This document shows positions 18,421 to 27,260 of a DNA stretch of 64,000 nucleotides, one piece after another (positions within the stretch are counted from its first letter, which is position 1; the number at the start of each line of letters is the position of its first letter). Where the stretch lies: the NCBI RefSeq assembly GCF_002564105.1, contig NZ_PDBX01000001.1, positions 4,030,001 through 4,094,000 on the forward strand. Direction: 5' to 3'. The translations under genes were made by a program, and so were the position numbers. The DNA is from Collimonas sp. PA-H2. GTDB taxonomy: Bacteria > Pseudomonadota > Gammaproteobacteria > Burkholderiales > Burkholderiaceae_D. The notes below the pieces were generated by a model, which saw only the letters and a list, made by a program, of their open reading frames with translations, was not told where the DNA came from and searched no databases.

Positions 18421-18777
18421 TTATACGCCCAGCAGTTCAACTTCAAAAATCAATGTGGCGTTTGGTGGAATCACGCCGCCGGCGCCGCGCGGGCCGTAAC
18501 CCAGCGCTGCCGGAATGATCAGCTTGCGCACGCCGCCGATTTTCATGCCTTGCACGCCTTCATCCCAGCCCTTGATGACATGGCCGGCGCCCAGCGGAAA
18601 CTCGAACGGGTCGTTGCGGTCCTTGCTGGAGTCGAACTTCTTGCCGGCGCTGCCGTCGGAATTCTGCAGCCAGCCGGTGTAATGCACGGTTACATGATTG
18701 CCGGCCTTTGCTTCAGCGCCATCGCCAACGGTGACTTCCTCGTACTGCAGGCCGGAAACGGTAGTGGTGGTCGACAT
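18421..18777 (-). CDS. FKBP-type peptidyl-prolyl cis-trans isomerase
   Basis: A 118-residue single-domain FKBP without a signal peptide, therefore cytoplasmic. The fold is shown by VTVHYTGWLQN, GKKFDSSKDRNDPFEFPLGAGHVIKGWDEGVQGMKIGGVRKLIIP and LGYGPRGAGGVIPPNATLIFEVELL. The VIKGWDEG and FEVELL segments are the expected pocket residues. GAGGATTCCC precedes the ATG. It heads a likely three-gene leftward transcript. Its leader contains a small hairpin (TTTGCGG...CCGCAAA, about 18830-18850). Confidence 0.93.
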   Translation of the reverse strand: MSTTTTVSGLQYEEVTVGDGAEAKAGNHVTVHYTGWLQNSDGSAGKKFDSSKDRNDPFEFPLGAGHVIKGWDEGVQGMKIGGVRKLIIPAALGYGPRGAGGVIPPNATLIFEVELLGV

Positions 18778-19033
18778 GGGAATCCTCTTTTAAATTAGAT
18801 AAAGTTGTAAAATGATTAAATATTTGCGGATTGCTTCACCCGCAAAAAATAACCGGGCGCTGTCGAAGCGCCTGTGGTTCGTCAGGTAGTGCAGTGTAAA
18901 CGAAAATCCGTCTGGCAAGCGGTGTCCGCAGGCAATCTAGTGGGATACATCGCTATGGCGGTAAAGTCATTTAAATCTATAGGTGTCATTCATGCGCGGT
19001 AAAATGCTTGTTTTTGCTTCTCAGAGTTTAGTC

Positions 19034-20044
19034 ATGTCCGTTTTTGTACGTCGTTCCATGGTCGCCGCTTGCGGTTTGTTGACAGCATTTTCCACTTTCG
19101 CGGCAACACCACCGGCCGCTGCTCCGCAAGCTTCGGCCGCCGGCAATACGGTAGTCATCCTGAATTCGCGCGACGCTACCATCACTTTGCTGGACCAGGC
19201 GACCTACAAGGAAATCGGTACATTTCCGGTTGGCAAGGAACCGCACCACCTGATGCCGACGCCGGACAACAAATCGCTGATCGTGGCTGCGGCCACTGGC
19301 AATTCGCTGCTGTTCCTTGACCCGAAAAGCGGCCAGATCCAGAGCCAGGTGAAAGACATCGTCGATCCTTACCAGATCGGCTTTTCGCCCAACCAGAAAT
19401 GGTTCATCGCCAACGGCCTGCGCCTCGACCGCATCGATATCTACGGTTACGACGGCAAGAACCTGAAGATTGCAAAACGCCTGCCGCTGCCGTCCATGCC
19501 TAGCCATATGGCGTTCACGGCGGACAGTTCGCTGGCCTTCATCAGCCTGCAGGGCAGCGATGAGCTGGCGGCGGTCGACCTCGCCACCCAGAAAGTCAAA
19601 TGGACCATGCCGGTTGGCAAGCAGCCGGCCGGCGTCTACATGACGCCCGACAACAAATACCTGCTGGTGGGCGTGATGGGTAGCGACTATGTCGCCGTGA
19701 TCGACTGGCGCACCCAGAAAATCGTCAAGAAGATCAAGACCGGCGACGGCGCCCACAACTTTCGTCCGCAGGGCGACAACCGCCATATTTTCGTTTCCAA
19801 CCGTGTCGCCGGCACTATCAATGTGCTGGATTTGAGCACGCTGGAAAGCGTCGGCAGCATCAGCGTCCCGGGCGGTCCGGACTGCATGGAAATCACGGCC
19901 GACGGCAAGACCATGTGGGTCACCCAGCGCTGGGTCAAGAAGGTGTCGGTGGTCGACCTGGCGACGCGCAAGGTGATCAAGTCGATCCCGGTGGGCCGTT
20001 CACCGCACGGCATCTATTTCAATAACCGCGCTTCGGAACTGTGA
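19034..20044 (+). CDS. Secreted YVTN/NHL-like beta-propeller protein
   Basis: About 336 residues with a signal peptide (MVAACGLLTAFSTFA, cut before ATPPAA). The mature protein repeats a roughly 42-residue blade of the YVTN type: VVILNSRDATITLLDQ, VGKEPHHLMPTPDNKSLIVAA, MPSHMAFTADSSLAFISLQ, VGKQPAGVYMTPDNKYLLVG and VGRSPHGIYFNN, consistent with a six- or seven-bladed propeller. It probably acts in the periplasm as a scaffold or binding protein. The next gene starts within its stop codon. A longer start at 18983 exists, but the ATG at 19034 begins a normal signal sequence. Confidence 0.8.
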   Translation: MSVFVRRSMVAACGLLTAFSTFAATPPAAAPQASAAGNTVVILNSRDATITLLDQATYKEIGTFPVGKEPHHLMPTPDNKSLIVAAATGNSLLFLDPKSGQIQSQVKDIVDPYQIGFSPNQKWFIANGLRLDRIDIYGYDGKNLKIAKRLPLPSMPSHMAFTADSSLAFISLQGSDELAAVDLATQKVKWTMPVGKQPAGVYMTPDNKYLLVGVMGSDYVAVIDWRTQKIVKKIKTGDGAHNFRPQGDNRHIFVSNRVAGTINVLDLSTLESVGSISVPGGPDCMEITADGKTMWVTQRWVKKVSVVDLATRKVIKSIPVGRSPHGIYFNNRASEL

Positions 20045-20880
20045 TGCGTCTCCTGTCCCTGGTCAAACCCGGCCTGGCCGCCACGGCGGTGCTGGCGGCC
20101 GGTTTGGCGCTGGCGCAGCCGGCGACGCCACAGCAGGCTTGCAGCGCCGGCACCATCTACCTGACCTTCGATACCGGCAGCCAGTCGCAAGCCCAGTACA
20201 TCGCCCAGACCCTGCGCAAGCATCACATCAAGGCTACGTTTTTCATGGCCAATGAAAAGACCGTGAATGGCGATTACACCTTGGATCCGTCTTGGGCGCC
20301 GTTCTGGAAGTCGCTGGTGGCCGACGGCCACGCATTCGGCAGCCATACCTTCGACCATGTCTACGCCAAGCGCGACCTGCCTGAAGGCAAGATCGAAGTG
20401 AAACCGCAATTCGGCGCCAATGCCGGCAAGCTGGTGGCCTGGAGTCCGCAGCAATACTGCGACGAGATCAAGCGCGTCGACCAGCGTTTCTACGAACTGA
20501 CCGGCAGCCATGTCGATCATTTCTGGCGTACGCCGGGCGGCCACACTACGCCGCATACGCTGGCGGCAGGGGGGGCTTGCGGCTACAAGCATGTGGCCTG
20601 GGCCGACGCCGGTTTTTCCGGCGACGAACTGCCGAGCGAAAAATGGCCGAACCAGATGCTGCTGGAGCGCACCCTGAAGAATCTGCGCGACGGCGATATC
20701 GTGATGGCGCATCTGGGCATCTGGTCGCGCAAGGATCCATGGGCGCCGGCGGTGCTGGAACCCCTGATCAGCGGCCTGGAGAAAAAGGGTTTTTGTTTTG
20801 CCACCCTGCGCGACAACCCGGAGTACCTGCCGGGACAGGCGGATAAGCTGCATCGCCGCGGACTGAACGGCAAAGGGTAG
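20044..20880 (+). CDS. Secreted polysaccharide deacetylase (NodB-like, carbohydrate esterase 4)
   Basis: About 278 residues with a signal peptide (MRLLSLVKPGLAATAVLAAG, cut after ALA). NodB motifs are IYLTFDTG (motif 1), HAFGSHTFDH with the two metal-binding histidines (motif 2), FWRTPGG (motif 3) and VMAHLG (motif 5). Motif 1 reads TFDTG where classical members have TFDDG, so one metal-binding aspartate is replaced by threonine. This could lower activity or mark a substrate subfamily. The ATG overlaps the stop of the propeller gene, implying translational coupling. Candidate substrates are N-acetylated glycans or peptidoglycan. Confidence 0.83.
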   Translation: MRLLSLVKPGLAATAVLAAGLALAQPATPQQACSAGTIYLTFDTGSQSQAQYIAQTLRKHHIKATFFMANEKTVNGDYTLDPSWAPFWKSLVADGHAFGSHTFDHVYAKRDLPEGKIEVKPQFGANAGKLVAWSPQQYCDEIKRVDQRFYELTGSHVDHFWRTPGGHTTPHTLAAGGACGYKHVAWADAGFSGDELPSEKWPNQMLLERTLKNLRDGDIVMAHLGIWSRKDPWAPAVLEPLISGLEKKGFCFATLRDNPEYLPGQADKLHRRGLNGKG

Positions 20881-20889
20881 TTACAAATC

Positions 20890-21876
20890 ATGATCGATAC
20901 CTTGATAAACTGGTTTGCCACGGTCCAGGCTTGGCTGTTTGAGACCGTGGTGCAGCCGCTCATGTTCCATGCCGGCTTCAGCGAATACCTGGAAGATGCC
21001 TTCGACGGCACCGAATGGTTCCTGATCGGCGTCTGCGAGCTGATCCTGCTGTTCCTCATCCTGCGACCGCTGGAAGCATGGATCCCGGTCCATGCCTTCA
21101 ACGACAAGCGGGCGCGCTGGATCGATTTCCTCTATACCGTGCTGTACCGCCTGGGCGCCTTCTCGGTGCTGGTGTTTTTCATGATCGATCCCTTGATGGC
21201 CAAGGCCACCGAGCTGCTGCACCTGGAAGGGATCAATCCTTTCAACCTGGAAAACCTGCTGCCCGGAATCAGCGACAAGCCGCTGGTCACCTTCCTGCTC
21301 TATCTGCTGGTGCTGGACCTGTGCGAATACTGCTACCACCGCGCGCAGCATAGTCTCGGCTGGCTGTGGGGCTTGCACAGCCTGCATCACAGCCAGCAGA
21401 ACATGAACCTGTGGAGCGACGACCGCAATCATCTGCTCGACGGCGTAATCCATGACGTCGTCATGGCGCTGGTGGCGCTGGCCATCGGCGTCGAGCCGGC
21501 GCAGTATGTGCTGCTGGTGTCGATCACGCGCATGCTGCAAAGCCTGCAGCATGCCAATGTGCGTATCCATTTCGGCCGGCTGGGCGATGCGCTGCTGGTG
21601 TCGCCGCGCTTTCACCGCTGGCACCACGCCATCGGCATCGGCCACGAAAGCAAGGGCCAGGGCACGCTGGGCGGGCATAATTTCGGCGTACTTTTTTCGT
21701 TCTGGGATATCTTGTTTCGCAGCGCCTATTTCGGCAAGAGCTTCGAGCATACCGGCATCCGCGACCAGCTTGCCACGGCCAGCAGGCCGGCGCGCGACTA
21801 TGGCAGCGGTTTCTGGTCGCAGCAATGGCTGGGCCTGAAGCGCATGGTTGAGTTTTCCAGAAAGAGGTCACGCTGA
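20890..21876 (+). CDS. Sterol desaturase/fatty-acid hydroxylase family membrane protein
   Basis: A 328-residue membrane protein with three histidine clusters that bind a di-iron centre: YCYHRAQHSL, GLHSLHHSQQNMN and SPRFHRWHHAIG. At least four hydrophobic helices surround them (LIGVCELILLFLILRPL, LGAFSVLVFFMIDPLM and others). Members hydroxylate or desaturate lipids, hopanoids or carotenoids using O2. It starts 9 bp after the deacetylase and ends overlapping the EI24 gene, so it belongs to the same operon. Substrate not predictable. Confidence 0.86.
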   Translation: MIDTLINWFATVQAWLFETVVQPLMFHAGFSEYLEDAFDGTEWFLIGVCELILLFLILRPLEAWIPVHAFNDKRARWIDFLYTVLYRLGAFSVLVFFMIDPLMAKATELLHLEGINPFNLENLLPGISDKPLVTFLLYLLVLDLCEYCYHRAQHSLGWLWGLHSLHHSQQNMNLWSDDRNHLLDGVIHDVVMALVALAIGVEPAQYVLLVSITRMLQSLQHANVRIHFGRLGDALLVSPRFHRWHHAIGIGHESKGQGTLGGHNFGVLFSFWDILFRSAYFGKSFEHTGIRDQLATASRPARDYGSGFWSQQWLGLKRMVEFSRKRSR

Positions 21877-22748
21877 TGCGCCCGGTACTGGTTGCCTTCG
21901 GCCGGGCGCTGTTGTCACAGCTGCATTACCGCATGCTGATGCTGACCTTGCTGCCGTTCGTGTTGTCGGTGCTGCTGTGGGGCCTGGCCCTGTGGTGGGG
22001 TTTGCAGCCGATGATCGATTGGCTGCAAAAGAATTATTTTGCCGGCAACGACGGCCTCGGCATCGCCAACTACATCCCGGCCTGGCTTGGCTTGGGCGTG
22101 CTCAAGACCGTCATCATTCCCTGGCTGGCGCTGTGGGCCTTGCTGCCGCTGATGATACTGACTGCCTTGTTGTTTGTTGGCGCTTTCGCTTTGCCGGCGA
22201 CGGCGCGCCATATCGGCCATCGCCATTTCGCCGCTCTCGAAATGCGCAAGGGCGGTTCGCTGCTCGGCAGCATCTGGATCTCCTTGTCAGCCTTCGTCGT
22301 TTTCTGCGTACTGTGGCTGCTGACCTTGCCCTTGTGGCTGATCCCGCCGTTCGCTTTCCTGATCCCGCTGGTGCTGTGGGGCTGGCTGACTTACCGCGTG
22401 TTCGCCTATGAAGCGCTGGCTGCGCATGCCGACAAGGATGAGTTGCGGGCGATCTTGAAAATCCACCGCTGGCCCTTGCTGCTGATCGGCATCATCACCG
22501 GCGCCCTCGGTGCCGCGCCTACCATGCTGTGGCTGGGCGGCGCGCTGTGGCTGGTGGTGTTTCCCTTGCTGGCGGCCGGCTCGATCTGGCTGTACGTGCT
22601 GGTATTCGTATTCACCGGCCTCTGGTTTGAGTATTATTGCCTGGCCGCACTGGCGAAATATCGGGCAGCGTCCGAGGCTGCTATCATTATGGCTAAACGC
22701 GATGACGGGCAGGCGATCCATCAACTGTCCGACACCTCGCAGCGTTAA
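21876..22748 (+). CDS. EI24/CysZ-like domain membrane protein
   Basis: A 290-residue protein with about six hydrophobic stretches (MLMLTLLPFVLSVLLWGLAL, IIPWLALWALLPLMILTALLFVGAFALP, WISLSAFVVFCVLWLLTLPLWLIPPFAFLIPLVLWGW and two later). The pattern fits the EI24 (PF07264) family that also includes the sulfate transporter CysZ. Its ATG overlaps the stop of the desaturase gene by one base (TGATG). A sulfate role is not supported by the local context; it may be an operon-specific membrane partner. Confidence 0.72.
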   Translation: MRPVLVAFGRALLSQLHYRMLMLTLLPFVLSVLLWGLALWWGLQPMIDWLQKNYFAGNDGLGIANYIPAWLGLGVLKTVIIPWLALWALLPLMILTALLFVGAFALPATARHIGHRHFAALEMRKGGSLLGSIWISLSAFVVFCVLWLLTLPLWLIPPFAFLIPLVLWGWLTYRVFAYEALAAHADKDELRAILKIHRWPLLLIGIITGALGAAPTMLWLGGALWLVVFPLLAAGSIWLYVLVFVFTGLWFEYYCLAALAKYRAASEAAIIMAKRDDGQAIHQLSDTSQR

Positions 22749-22787
22749 AGGTTTTTGTCATAATTTCATCTATCCCCAGGGATCCCC

Positions 22788-23588
22788 ATGGCAATCGGAC
22801 TTATCATCATCGGCGACGAAATCCTGTCAGGCAGGCGAGTCGATAAACACTTTCCGAAAATACTGGAAATGCTGACGGCGCGCGGTTTGACGCTGAGCTG
22901 GGCCGAATACATAGGGGACGATCCGGAGCGCATCACCGCCACCCTGAAACGCACGCTGGACAGCGACGATATCGTATTCTGCACCGGCGGCATCGGCGCC
23001 ACTCCGGACGACCACACCCGCCAATGCGCCGCTGCCGCGCTGGGCGTGCCGCTGGTATTGCATCCCGAAGCGCGCGAAAAAATCCGTGAGCGCATCGCCG
23101 ATACCGCGCGCGATGCCGGCGCCACGCTGGATTACGATACGCCCGACAACCTGCACCGGCTGAAGATGGGTGAATTCCCGCAGGGCGCCGATATCATTCC
23201 TAATCCTTTTAACAAGATCCCGGGCTTCACCGTCCGTCACCAGGGCGCCGGCGCGCATCATTTCGCCCCGGGCTTTCCGGTGATGGCCTGGCCTATGTTC
23301 GAATGGGTCCTGGATACCTATTACGCCGACCAGTTTCATAAAAATCCGCAGCTGGAGCAATCGGTGCTAGTGTTCGAAGCCATGGAGTCGACGCTGACGC
23401 CGCTGATGGAAGCGATTGAAGCGGAGTTTCCCCTGGTGAAAGTATTCAGCCTGCCGCATGTGGGCGAGGGCGGCGTGCGCCGCCACATCGATCTCGGCGT
23501 CAAGGGCGAGCCGGTGCAGAGCGCTGCGGCGTTCGCCAAGATGCTGGCCGGACTCGACCAGCTGAAAGCCGAATACCGTCCCGCTTAA
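22788..23588 (+). CDS. CinA N-terminal/MoaB-Mog-like competence-damage domain protein
   Basis: A 266-residue molybdopterin-binding-fold protein. GLIIIGDEILSGRRVDKHF at the start and IVFCTGGIGATPDDHTRQCAAAALG near residues 61-85 are the hallmarks of the CinA N-terminal (COG1058) domain. The C-terminal nicotinamide-nucleotide amidase domain of full CinA is absent. COG1058 proteins have been associated with ADP-ribose pyrophosphatase activity. It starts 39 bp after the EI24 gene. Confidence 0.87.
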   Translation: MAIGLIIIGDEILSGRRVDKHFPKILEMLTARGLTLSWAEYIGDDPERITATLKRTLDSDDIVFCTGGIGATPDDHTRQCAAAALGVPLVLHPEAREKIRERIADTARDAGATLDYDTPDNLHRLKMGEFPQGADIIPNPFNKIPGFTVRHQGAGAHHFAPGFPVMAWPMFEWVLDTYYADQFHKNPQLEQSVLVFEAMESTLTPLMEAIEAEFPLVKVFSLPHVGEGGVRRHIDLGVKGEPVQSAAAFAKMLAGLDQLKAEYRPA

Positions 23589-23693
23589 GCTTAAGTTACC
23601 CGGTAAATCACTTTTCAATTTTTCTTCATATAAACCACTGCGTAAAGCCGTTAGCGATTAACGGCGATCTGCACCCATCTGATTGATAATCAC

Positions 23694-26231
23694 ATGTTCG
23701 GATTTCTTTTCAAGCGCACAGAGCGTGCCGCGCCCCAGCCCGCAGTTGCTCCTCAGGCCGCGCTGCGCGCGGAAGCCAAGCAGGTTTCGGATCAGGCCCG
23801 GCAGCAAGCGCTGCAGCAGGCGCAAGCCTTGAGCGATGAGGCTGCCGCGCTGGCCTTCATCCTGCAATCGACGTTTGCCGATGCCCGTCTGGCGGCGGCG
23901 CAGCTGGTGCAGTCGCCGCCGGCGCTGGAGCAAGTGCTGCAAGCCTGCCGCAACACCGATCGGCGCGTCGCCAAACTGATGCAGGCACGGCTGGACAGCG
24001 TGCGCCAGCAGCAAGCTATCGCCGGCAAGGCGGCTGCCTGCATCGCTCAGGCCCAGCGCTTGCAGCAAGAGCGGCAGCTGATGCCGAACCAGGTGGCCGA
24101 GCTGGACCGCAGCTGGGAAGGCAAGGATGTGCCGTCCGATTTGCAGCAGCAATTCACACAGTTGCGGGCCGCGCTGGCCGAGCGCCTGAGCGCGCAAGCG
24201 GTGTTGCAGCACGATGCCATCGGTTTGCTGAACCAGGTGCGCGCCATGCATCTGCAAGCCAAGACCGGCTTGACCGACACCTCCCCGGCGGCGCTGGATG
24301 TGCTGGAAGCGCAGATGGCAAGTTGTGTCAGCCATTCTGAAGCCTTGACCTTGCCGCGCCACCTGGCGAGCGATTTTGCCCAGGAAGCGCAAGCCCTGCG
24401 CAAGCTGCTGCAGGATCTGCAACAACATCAAGCGGCGCTGCAGGCGCGCAATGAACTGCTGTCTAATTGGGAAGCTGCGACTGACACGCTGCAGCCGGAA
24501 GCCTTGAAAAGCGCATGGTCCGCCTTGCCCAGATTGCCGGCGGCGTTGCTGGACGATGGCCTGGAGCAGCGTTACCAGGGATTGCTGAAACAACATGCCC
24601 CTGTCATCCCGCAAAAGACCCGGCCAGAAGCGACAGCGGCGGAGAGCGGCGAGCGTCCGCCCATCGCGGAAGCCCTGGATGGCCTGGAAAAGGCGCTGGA
24701 AGACGGCGCGCTGCAGCACGCGGTGGATTTCGACAAAGCGCTGCGCGCGATGGATTTCAAGCAGCACAAGCCGAGCGCTACCCAGGCCGGCCGCCTGGCG
24801 CAAGCCCGCAGCGAACTGACACGGCTGCAAGGCTGGGCGCGCTGGGGCGGCAACGTCTCGCGCGAAGAGTTGACCAAGGCAGCGCTGGAACTGCCGGCGC
24901 AGGAGTTGGCGCCGGCGGAACTGGCAAAGAAGATCGGCAGCTTGCGGGCGCGCTGGAAGTCGCTGGATGTCAGCTCCGGTTCGGCGCCCAAGGCTTTGTG
25001 GGAAGGTTTCGACGCTGCCTGCACCGCCGCCTATGCGCCGGTGGCTGCGCATTTCCAGCAGCAGGCTGAACAGCGCCAGGCCAACCAGGTCAACGCCCGC
25101 GCCTTGATCGACGAGGTCCAGCAGTATGCGCAAAGCGCGCTGGCGACCGATGCCGCAGGCGCAGCGCCGGACTGGAAAATCATTGCCCAGTTCTGCCAGC
25201 AAAAGCAGCAGGCCTGGAAAACCCTGGGACCGATCAACCGCAGCGAGAAGAAATCGCTTGACAGTGCTTTTACCGCCGCGCTGCAAAGCTTGCAGGGGCC
25301 GCTGGCGGAGCAGCAAGCGATCGAAGTCGGCCGCCGCGAAAAACTGATCACCGAAGCCGCGCAGTTGCCAGCCAACCAGCGCGACACAGCGGATCGCGTG
25401 AAGGAATTGCAGGCGCGCTGGCAGGAGCAGGCCAAGGCCTTGCCATTGCCGCGCCAGGAAGAGCAGGAACTGTGGCTGCGTTTCCGCAGCGCCTGCGACG
25501 CCATCTTTGCCCAGCGCAAGGAAGCGGCCTCCAGCGCCGATGCCGAGCGGCGCGACAATCTGCGGCTGCGTGAAGAGCAATGCGCAGCGCTGGAAGCCGC
25601 CGTGGCCGAGCCTGCGGCCGGATTGGCGAAAATATTGCAGCAGGCTCAGCAAGACTGGAACCGCGGCGGCCAGGTGCCGCGTGCGGCCGAGGCGCAAATC
25701 GATGCACGCTTCCAGGCCGCCGTGGCGGCAGCGCAGGCGATACTCGAACAGAGCCGGCGCCAGGCTGCCCTGGCGCAAGCCGATGCCTTGCGCGGCAAGC
25801 TGGCCCTGTGCCAGAAAATTGAAACGGCAATCGCCGCCAGCGGCGCCAATGAAAGCCGTAGCGAGTCCGACTGGCGCGGCGAGTGGCAAGCACTGCCGGC
25901 GCTGGCTCCGGCATTTGAAAAAATCATCGCTGCCCGCTTTGAACGTGCCGTACAAAATGGCAGCGGCTACGCTGCCAGGCTGGAAGCCGGCCGCCCGCTA
26001 CTGCAGCAGGAGTTGCTGCGCGCCGAAATCATGGCCGGCTGCGACAGTCCGCCAGCGCTGTCGCGCGAGCGTCTGCAGCTGCAGGTGGAAGTCTTGCAAG
26101 CTTCGCTCAAGGCCGGCGGCGCCGCGAAAAATATCGAGCAGCAGCTGTTGCATATCTGCGACTTGCCGGCTGTGATGGACGATGCCGCGCTGCTGCGTCT
26201 GCTGAAACTGGTCGCCCTGGCCAAAGCGTGA
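23694..26231 (+). CDS. DUF349 domain-containing protein
   Basis: A very long, mostly helical cytoplasmic protein of 845 residues, extremely rich in Ala, Gln and Leu. Repeated segments of the DUF349 type can be seen, such as LTRLQGWARWGGNVSREEL, LRARWKSLDVSSGSAPKALWEGFDAACTAAYAPVAAHF, WKTLGPINRSEKKSLDSAFTAAL and LQARWQEQAKALPLPRQEEQELWLRFRSACDAIF: a Trp, then a basic or Pro segment, then an aromatic helix. Heptad-like stretches predict coiled coils. DUF349 proteins have no agreed biochemical function. The large overlapping open frame on the other strand is a composition artefact. Confidence 0.82.
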   Translation: MFGFLFKRTERAAPQPAVAPQAALRAEAKQVSDQARQQALQQAQALSDEAAALAFILQSTFADARLAAAQLVQSPPALEQVLQACRNTDRRVAKLMQARLDSVRQQQAIAGKAAACIAQAQRLQQERQLMPNQVAELDRSWEGKDVPSDLQQQFTQLRAALAERLSAQAVLQHDAIGLLNQVRAMHLQAKTGLTDTSPAALDVLEAQMASCVSHSEALTLPRHLASDFAQEAQALRKLLQDLQQHQAALQARNELLSNWEAATDTLQPEALKSAWSALPRLPAALLDDGLEQRYQGLLKQHAPVIPQKTRPEATAAESGERPPIAEALDGLEKALEDGALQHAVDFDKALRAMDFKQHKPSATQAGRLAQARSELTRLQGWARWGGNVSREELTKAALELPAQELAPAELAKKIGSLRARWKSLDVSSGSAPKALWEGFDAACTAAYAPVAAHFQQQAEQRQANQVNARALIDEVQQYAQSALATDAAGAAPDWKIIAQFCQQKQQAWKTLGPINRSEKKSLDSAFTAALQSLQGPLAEQQAIEVGRREKLITEAAQLPANQRDTADRVKELQARWQEQAKALPLPRQEEQELWLRFRSACDAIFAQRKEAASSADAERRDNLRLREEQCAALEAAVAEPAAGLAKILQQAQQDWNRGGQVPRAAEAQIDARFQAAVAAAQAILEQSRRQAALAQADALRGKLALCQKIETAIAASGANESRSESDWRGEWQALPALAPAFEKIIAARFERAVQNGSGYAARLEAGRPLLQQELLRAEIMAGCDSPPALSRERLQLQVEVLQASLKAGGAAKNIEQQLLHICDLPAVMDDAALLRLLKLVALAKA

Positions 26232-26261
26232 TGCCTGCCCGGATCGCACAATGCGTCCGGA

Positions 26262-26289
26262 CAAAAAAATACCCCGGCGATCCGGGGTA
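26262..26289 (-). terminator. Terminator after the phasin gene
   Basis: On the minus strand TACCCCGG and CCGGGGTA pair around a small loop and are followed by seven Ts. It lies about 70 bp past the phasin stop codon and 30 bp past the converging DUF349 gene. Confidence 0.8.
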
Positions 26290-26361
26290 AGTAACGATAC
26301 CAGCGTTGCAGGTACCGAGGAGAGCGAAGCCGGCACGCGTTAGCGCGCCGGCAAAGAAGAA

Positions 26362-26928
26362 TTACTTCTTGGCAGTACGGGCAACGCTCTTGGTAGCAGC
26401 TTGCGACAGTTGGTCGACTGCGTTGTTGACGTTGGTTTCCAGTGTTTCGACAGCTTGCTTGGTGCTCTTGGCAAACTGTTCGTAACCGGCGTTGGCGCTG
26501 CCGATTGCCGATTTGACGAAAGCAACTGCGCCTTCTGCGCCAGGAGGAACCGATTTCGACGCTTGGTCAACGAATTCGATGACTTTACGCTTGGTTTCCG
26601 CAACCTGGGCTTCAGCAGCCTTGGTCAGTTCAGCTTGTGTGCTGGAAGCGATGCTGGCGAAATGACGACCGTAGGCGATGGCTTTTTCAGTGTTTGGCTG
26701 GGCCAGCGCTGCGCTCAGCGAGAAAAATTCCTGTGGGTCTTTAGCCGCAAACAGTTTCTGGGTAGTAGCGTTCGAATCTTCCAGCGAAGCCTTGGCAGCG
26801 TTCAGGTTGAGGTCGATCAGTTTTTCCACGCCGGCAAATGCCTTGTTGGTGAAATCGGTGAACAGCGCCAGATTAGCTTCGAAATTGGCTTTGGTAGCGG
26901 CTGAAAATTGTTCTGCAACGGTAGACAT
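26362..26928 (-). CDS. Phasin family protein (PHA granule-associated)
   Basis: A 188-residue helical protein that coats polyhydroxyalkanoate granules and limits their size. MSTVAEQFSAATKANFEANLALFTDFTNKAFAGVEKLIDLNLNAAKA and FASIASSTQAELTKAAEAQVAE are typical of the betaproteobacterial PhaP family. The C-terminus is a basic Ala-Lys tail (SVARTAKK). CTAGGAGAAGCC precedes the ATG. The product implies PHA metabolism, but no PHA synthase is in the window. Codon use is strongly biased, consistent with high expression. Confidence 0.92.
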   Translation of the reverse strand: MSTVAEQFSAATKANFEANLALFTDFTNKAFAGVEKLIDLNLNAAKASLEDSNATTQKLFAAKDPQEFFSLSAALAQPNTEKAIAYGRHFASIASSTQAELTKAAEAQVAETKRKVIEFVDQASKSVPPGAEGAVAFVKSAIGSANAGYEQFAKSTKQAVETLETNVNNAVDQLSQAATKSVARTAKK

Positions 26929-27036
26929 GGCTTCTCCTAGGATTCGATACGGTAAAAAAACGAAATTGGTAGGGCAACTAAGGGTGGCTAATCGCTAGCC
27001 GTTGATTACGTCTGCCAGTACGTTTAATACGCATTG

Positions 27037-27101
27037 TGCGACGCAACAATTCGATTGTAAATTATTCTGAAATCGTGTCAAGTGAATTTTTGTGCACTGC
27101 A
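27037..27101. promoter_or_regulatory. Candidate PhaR-type operators upstream of the phasin gene
   Basis: Two TGC-N3-GCA palindromes occur: TGCGACGCA (27037-27045) and TGCACTGCA (27093-27101), centres 56 bp apart, within the 332-bp gap between phasin and the amidohydrolase. The PHA-responsive repressor PhaR of Paracoccus denitrificans recognises CTGC-N3-GCAG. Flanking bases differ here (G before, A after). The rest of the gap is AT-rich and includes a direct repeat ATTTACCAGT(A/G) at about 27191 and 27213. Confidence 0.45.
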
Positions 27102-27260
27102 ATATAAACTTAAGATCATTTAAGACTAAGCTTATGAAAAGCGCTTGTTTAAGCCGTTTTTGCTTGTTTATTTATCATGTCAGCTGTTAAATTTACCAGT
27201 AATGCCTGTCACATTTACCAGTGTTAGACTGTTGTTTTATTGCACCTCGTCAGGCCTGCC

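Noticed and set aside
21876..22748. Calling the EI24 protein CysZ
   Set aside because: CysZ shares the fold, but this gene lies in a lipid/glycan-type operon and far from the sulfur genes, so the sulfate-transport name is not justified.
23658..25955. 765-residue leftward open frame opposite the DUF349 gene
   Set aside because: Arg/Gln/Leu-rich composition without any recognisable domain, exactly antisense to a good gene; a high-GC codon artefact.
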